A stretch of 7,296 nucleotides of DNA, taken from NCBI GenBank assembly GCA_038246645.1, contig JBBRVS010000244.1, positions 1-7,296 of the forward strand, written 5' to 3'. The notes below the pieces were generated by a model that was given only the letters and a program-made list of their open reading frames with translations, did not search any database and was not told the origin of the DNA. A program made the translations under genes and the position numbers. Shown one piece after another: positions 6,217 to 7,296 of this stretch (position 1 is its first letter; each line of letters begins with the position of its first letter). The stretch is from JAHCHG01 sp038246645. Lineage in GTDB: Bacteria > Acidobacteriota > Blastocatellia > Pyrinomonadales > Pyrinomonadaceae.

Positions 6217-6245
6217 TTGACTTTTGACCAATTTAGAATTAGAAT
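6217..6245 (+). promoter_or_regulatory. Sigma-70-type promoter of dps
   Basis: TTGACT (6217-6222), a 17-base spacer and TAGAAT (6240-6245) match the housekeeping consensus well. A second TTGAC (6224-6228) sits seven bases later but has no -10 at a proper distance. GGAG (6261-6264) lies 11 bases before the dps ATG. Confidence 0.7.
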
Positions 6246-6255
6246 AGTTCTAAAT
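6231..6255 (+). promoter_or_regulatory. Fur/Irr-like dyad operator over the dps -10 element
   Basis: ATTTAGAA (6231-6238) is the perfect inverse of TTCTAAAT (6248-6255). Inside it the sequence reads as 6-6-1-6 units: TAGAAT, TAGAAT, A, GTTCTA (6234-6252), the arrangement of Fur-family boxes. The part TTAGAA-TAG-TTCTAAA (6239-6254) also closely resembles the Irr iron control element as I remember it (TTTAGAA-N3-TTCTAAA). It covers the -10, so binding should repress. The regulator itself is not in the window. Confidence 0.55.
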
Positions 6256-6275
6256 AGATTGGAGAAAAATTATAT

Positions 6276-6752
6276 ATGCACGATACGAAAATTGATATTA
6301 AAAAAGAAACAAGAGAACAGATGATCGAACTTTTAAACGCGCGGCTTGCCGATGCGATTGATCTGAAATCACAGGCAAAACAGGCGCATTGGAACGTAAA
6401 GGGAATGAGCTTTATCGCTCTGCACGAGCTTTTCGATCAGGTGGCGACTGAGGTTGACACGCATTCCGACACGATTGCCGAAAGAGTTACGATTTTGGGC
6501 GGAACGGCGGAAGGAACGGTTCGCGTGGCGGCGGAAAAATCATCTCTGAGCCAGTATCCGATGGAAATCACCGACGGACGCGACCACGTTGACGCACTTT
6601 CGAGCGCGCTTGCCGAATTCGGTAAAAGAGTGCGCGCCAATATTGACGACGCGGACGAAGCCGGAGACAAAGACACGGCGGATTTATTTACGGGAGTTTC
6701 ACGCGAGATTGATAAATTGCTGTGGTTTGTCGAAGCGCATATTCAAGCGTAG
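6276..6752 (+). CDS. dps: Dps family DNA-binding ferritin-like protein
   Basis: A complete 158-residue Dps, close to the usual size (E. coli Dps has 167). All intersubunit ferroxidase ligands are visible: His38 in AHWNVKG, His50 and Asp54 in LHELFD, and Asp65 and Glu69 in HSDTIAER. The LGGTAEGT block (74-81) and the C-terminal LLWFVEAHIQ (148-157) are also family hallmarks. Dps forms a hollow dodecamer that oxidises ferrous iron with hydrogen peroxide, stores it, and in many species coats DNA in starved cells. The N-terminal tail is short with only a few lysines (K5, K9, K10), so direct DNA binding is uncertain. The gene is divergent from the channel gene and forms a one-gene transcript between its own promoter and a palindromic terminator. 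The dyad over its -10 suggests control by an iron- or peroxide-sensing Fur-family repressor. Confidence 0.97.
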   Translation: MHDTKIDIKKETREQMIELLNARLADAIDLKSQAKQAHWNVKGMSFIALHELFDQVATEVDTHSDTIAERVTILGGTAEGTVRVAAEKSSLSQYPMEITDGRDHVDALSSALAEFGKRVRANIDDADEAGDKDTADLFTGVSREIDKLLWFVEAHIQA

Positions 6753-6775
6753 AAAGTGAAAAAGGGTAAAATATG

Positions 6776-6821
6776 AAAAGTGAAAAAGTTTGATCGAATT
6801 CGATCAAACTTTTTCACTTTT
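6776..6821. terminator. 46-bp perfect palindrome, dps terminator
   Basis: Two 23-base arms pair perfectly around the centre at 6798/6799 (GAATTC). The right arm contains CTTTTTCACTTTT, which supplies the U-rich end. It starts 23 bases after the dps stop. A related copy of AAGTGAAAAAG stands at 6754-6764 and again at 6778-6788, and CACTTT at 6823-6828 could extend the pairing outward. The element reads the same from both sides. Confidence 0.85.
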
Positions 6822-7161
6822 ACACTTTAGCGAAACTCTCGAAGTTGTAAAAAAAAAATGTGTAAATCCATTTTACCGTAAATTTTAACTTCCGGTTAAA
6901 TACGTTACAACTCAAAATTTAGGCGGATAAGGCGAAAATCTGCAAGTTGTGATTACACAGAAAATTGCCCCCCAAATTTCCAAATCAGTTTCATTATCGC
7001 GTTCATACGAGGTTATGAACGCGCAATTCAAGATTTCTTATTAAATCGGTTTTCGCTCCGCATCACGTTTTCCAATTTCAAAGAACGGCAGCTAAAGAAA
7101 GAAGCCTTTTTCGCAACTTCAATTATATCATTCACTCGCCGCGCTCTCGACAAACGTCAAG
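6822..7161. other. Gene-free AT-rich stretch with inverted repeats
   Basis: No supported gene lies here. It holds an A10 run (6849-6858), a C6 run (6968-6973), TTTAAC/GTTAAA (6884-6889/6895-6900), and scattered GTTGTAA/TTACAAC and TGTGTAAATC/GATTACACA partners (6843-6959). A 10-bp hairpin lies at 6998-7023. From about 7096 the frame of the XRE fragment is open, and from about 7135 (LAALSTNVK) it already looks like helix-turn-helix sequence, though no start codon is available there. Confidence 0.5.
6998..7023. repeat. 10-bp inverted repeat with 6-base loop
   Basis: CGCGTTCATA (6998-7007) and TATGAACGCG (7014-7023) pair perfectly around CGAGGT. No T-run follows on either strand, so a terminator is unlikely. 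It could be an operator for the downstream XRE-type gene, or the end of a decayed element. Confidence 0.45.
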
Positions 7162-7296
7162 ATGATTGATTATTACGAACGGCGGGCGGTCAATCCGGCA
7201 CTCGAAGTCGTGCAGGCGTGTGCCAAAGTGTTGAACGTTTCCGCCTCCTACCTGGTCGGCGCGGACGACGAGCCGACACCGAAGAAGAAAAGAAGC
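7162..7296 (+). CDS. XRE/Cro-CI helix-turn-helix fragment, cut by the right edge and probably lacking its 5' part
   Basis: Forty-five codons from ATG 7162 to the window end. The sequence matches the second half of an XRE domain: the end of the recognition helix with YYERR (4-8), then NPALEVVQACAKVLNVS (11-27) and YLVG (30-33), the usual helices 4 and 5. A charged linker (ADDEPTPKKKRS) follows, which commonly leads to a C-terminal domain beyond the edge. In the same frame LAALSTNVK (7135-7161) looks like helix 2 and the turn. However, the frame has no ATG, GTG or TTG between the stop at 7093 and ATG 7162, and this ATG would cut the DNA-binding helix pair. Either the gene is 5'-truncated or frameshifted, or it uses an odd start. 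No ribosome site precedes the ATG. Base composition becomes richer in G and C here than in the gap before it. The target is unknown. Confidence 0.5.
   Translation, partial: MIDYYERRAVNPALEVVQACAKVLNVSASYLVGADDEPTPKKKRS

Overview
The window reads as a piece of a Gram-negative (diderm) bacterial chromosome. A lipopolysaccharide heptosyltransferase, inner-membrane type IV pilus/type II secretion alignment proteins and an MscS channel all imply an outer membrane. The PilN start (LNLASNPFRNRTLPY), the PilP-position protein carrying an IPT/TIG domain, and the REKELE..RRGEEVA-type pseudopilin resemble Acidobacteriota proteins as I remember them. I place it there (Blastocatellia-like) by inference only.

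Layout. Bases 1-272 (minus) hold the N-terminal 90 codons of a GT9 heptosyltransferase that runs off the left edge. Divergent from it, 460-1383 encodes an FHA-GGDEF diguanylate cyclase with an intact GGEEF active site and an RxxD inhibitory site. A 318-base AT-rich gap with several small inverted repeats follows. Next comes a tight plus-strand block of four envelope genes: PilN-like (1702-2328), PilO-like (2329-3297, abutting), a PilP/GspC-position protein with an IPT/TIG domain (3324-4415), and a minor pseudopilin-like protein (4399-5124, overlapping). A strong hairpin at 5123-5178 ends this block and also the convergent gene downstream.

On the minus strand, 5178-6109 is an MscS-family channel interrupted by one frameshift, best explained by an extra CG dinucleotide in a CGCG run. 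Divergent from it, 6276-6752 is a complete Dps ferritin-like gene. It has a good sigma-70-type promoter whose -10 lies inside a Fur/Irr-like dyad, and a 46-bp perfect palindrome as terminator. About 340 bases without a convincing gene follow. The right edge holds the second half of an XRE-type helix-turn-helix domain whose 5' part is not recoverable in frame.

How the genes fit together. The PilN-PilO-PilP-like trio would form an inner-membrane alignment ring, with the pseudopilin as a fibre or tip subunit. PilM, a secretin, ATPases and a peptidase are not in the window, so the machine must be completed from elsewhere. The neighbouring FHA-GGDEF enzyme offers a plausible but unproven c-di-GMP and phosphothreonine link to it. 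The GT9, MscS and Dps genes look like ordinary envelope and stress neighbours. I found no CRISPR array, tRNA, rRNA or complete mobile element. The most unusual part is the compact pilus/secretion block with its IPT-containing PilP analogue and its pseudopilin lacking Glu+5.
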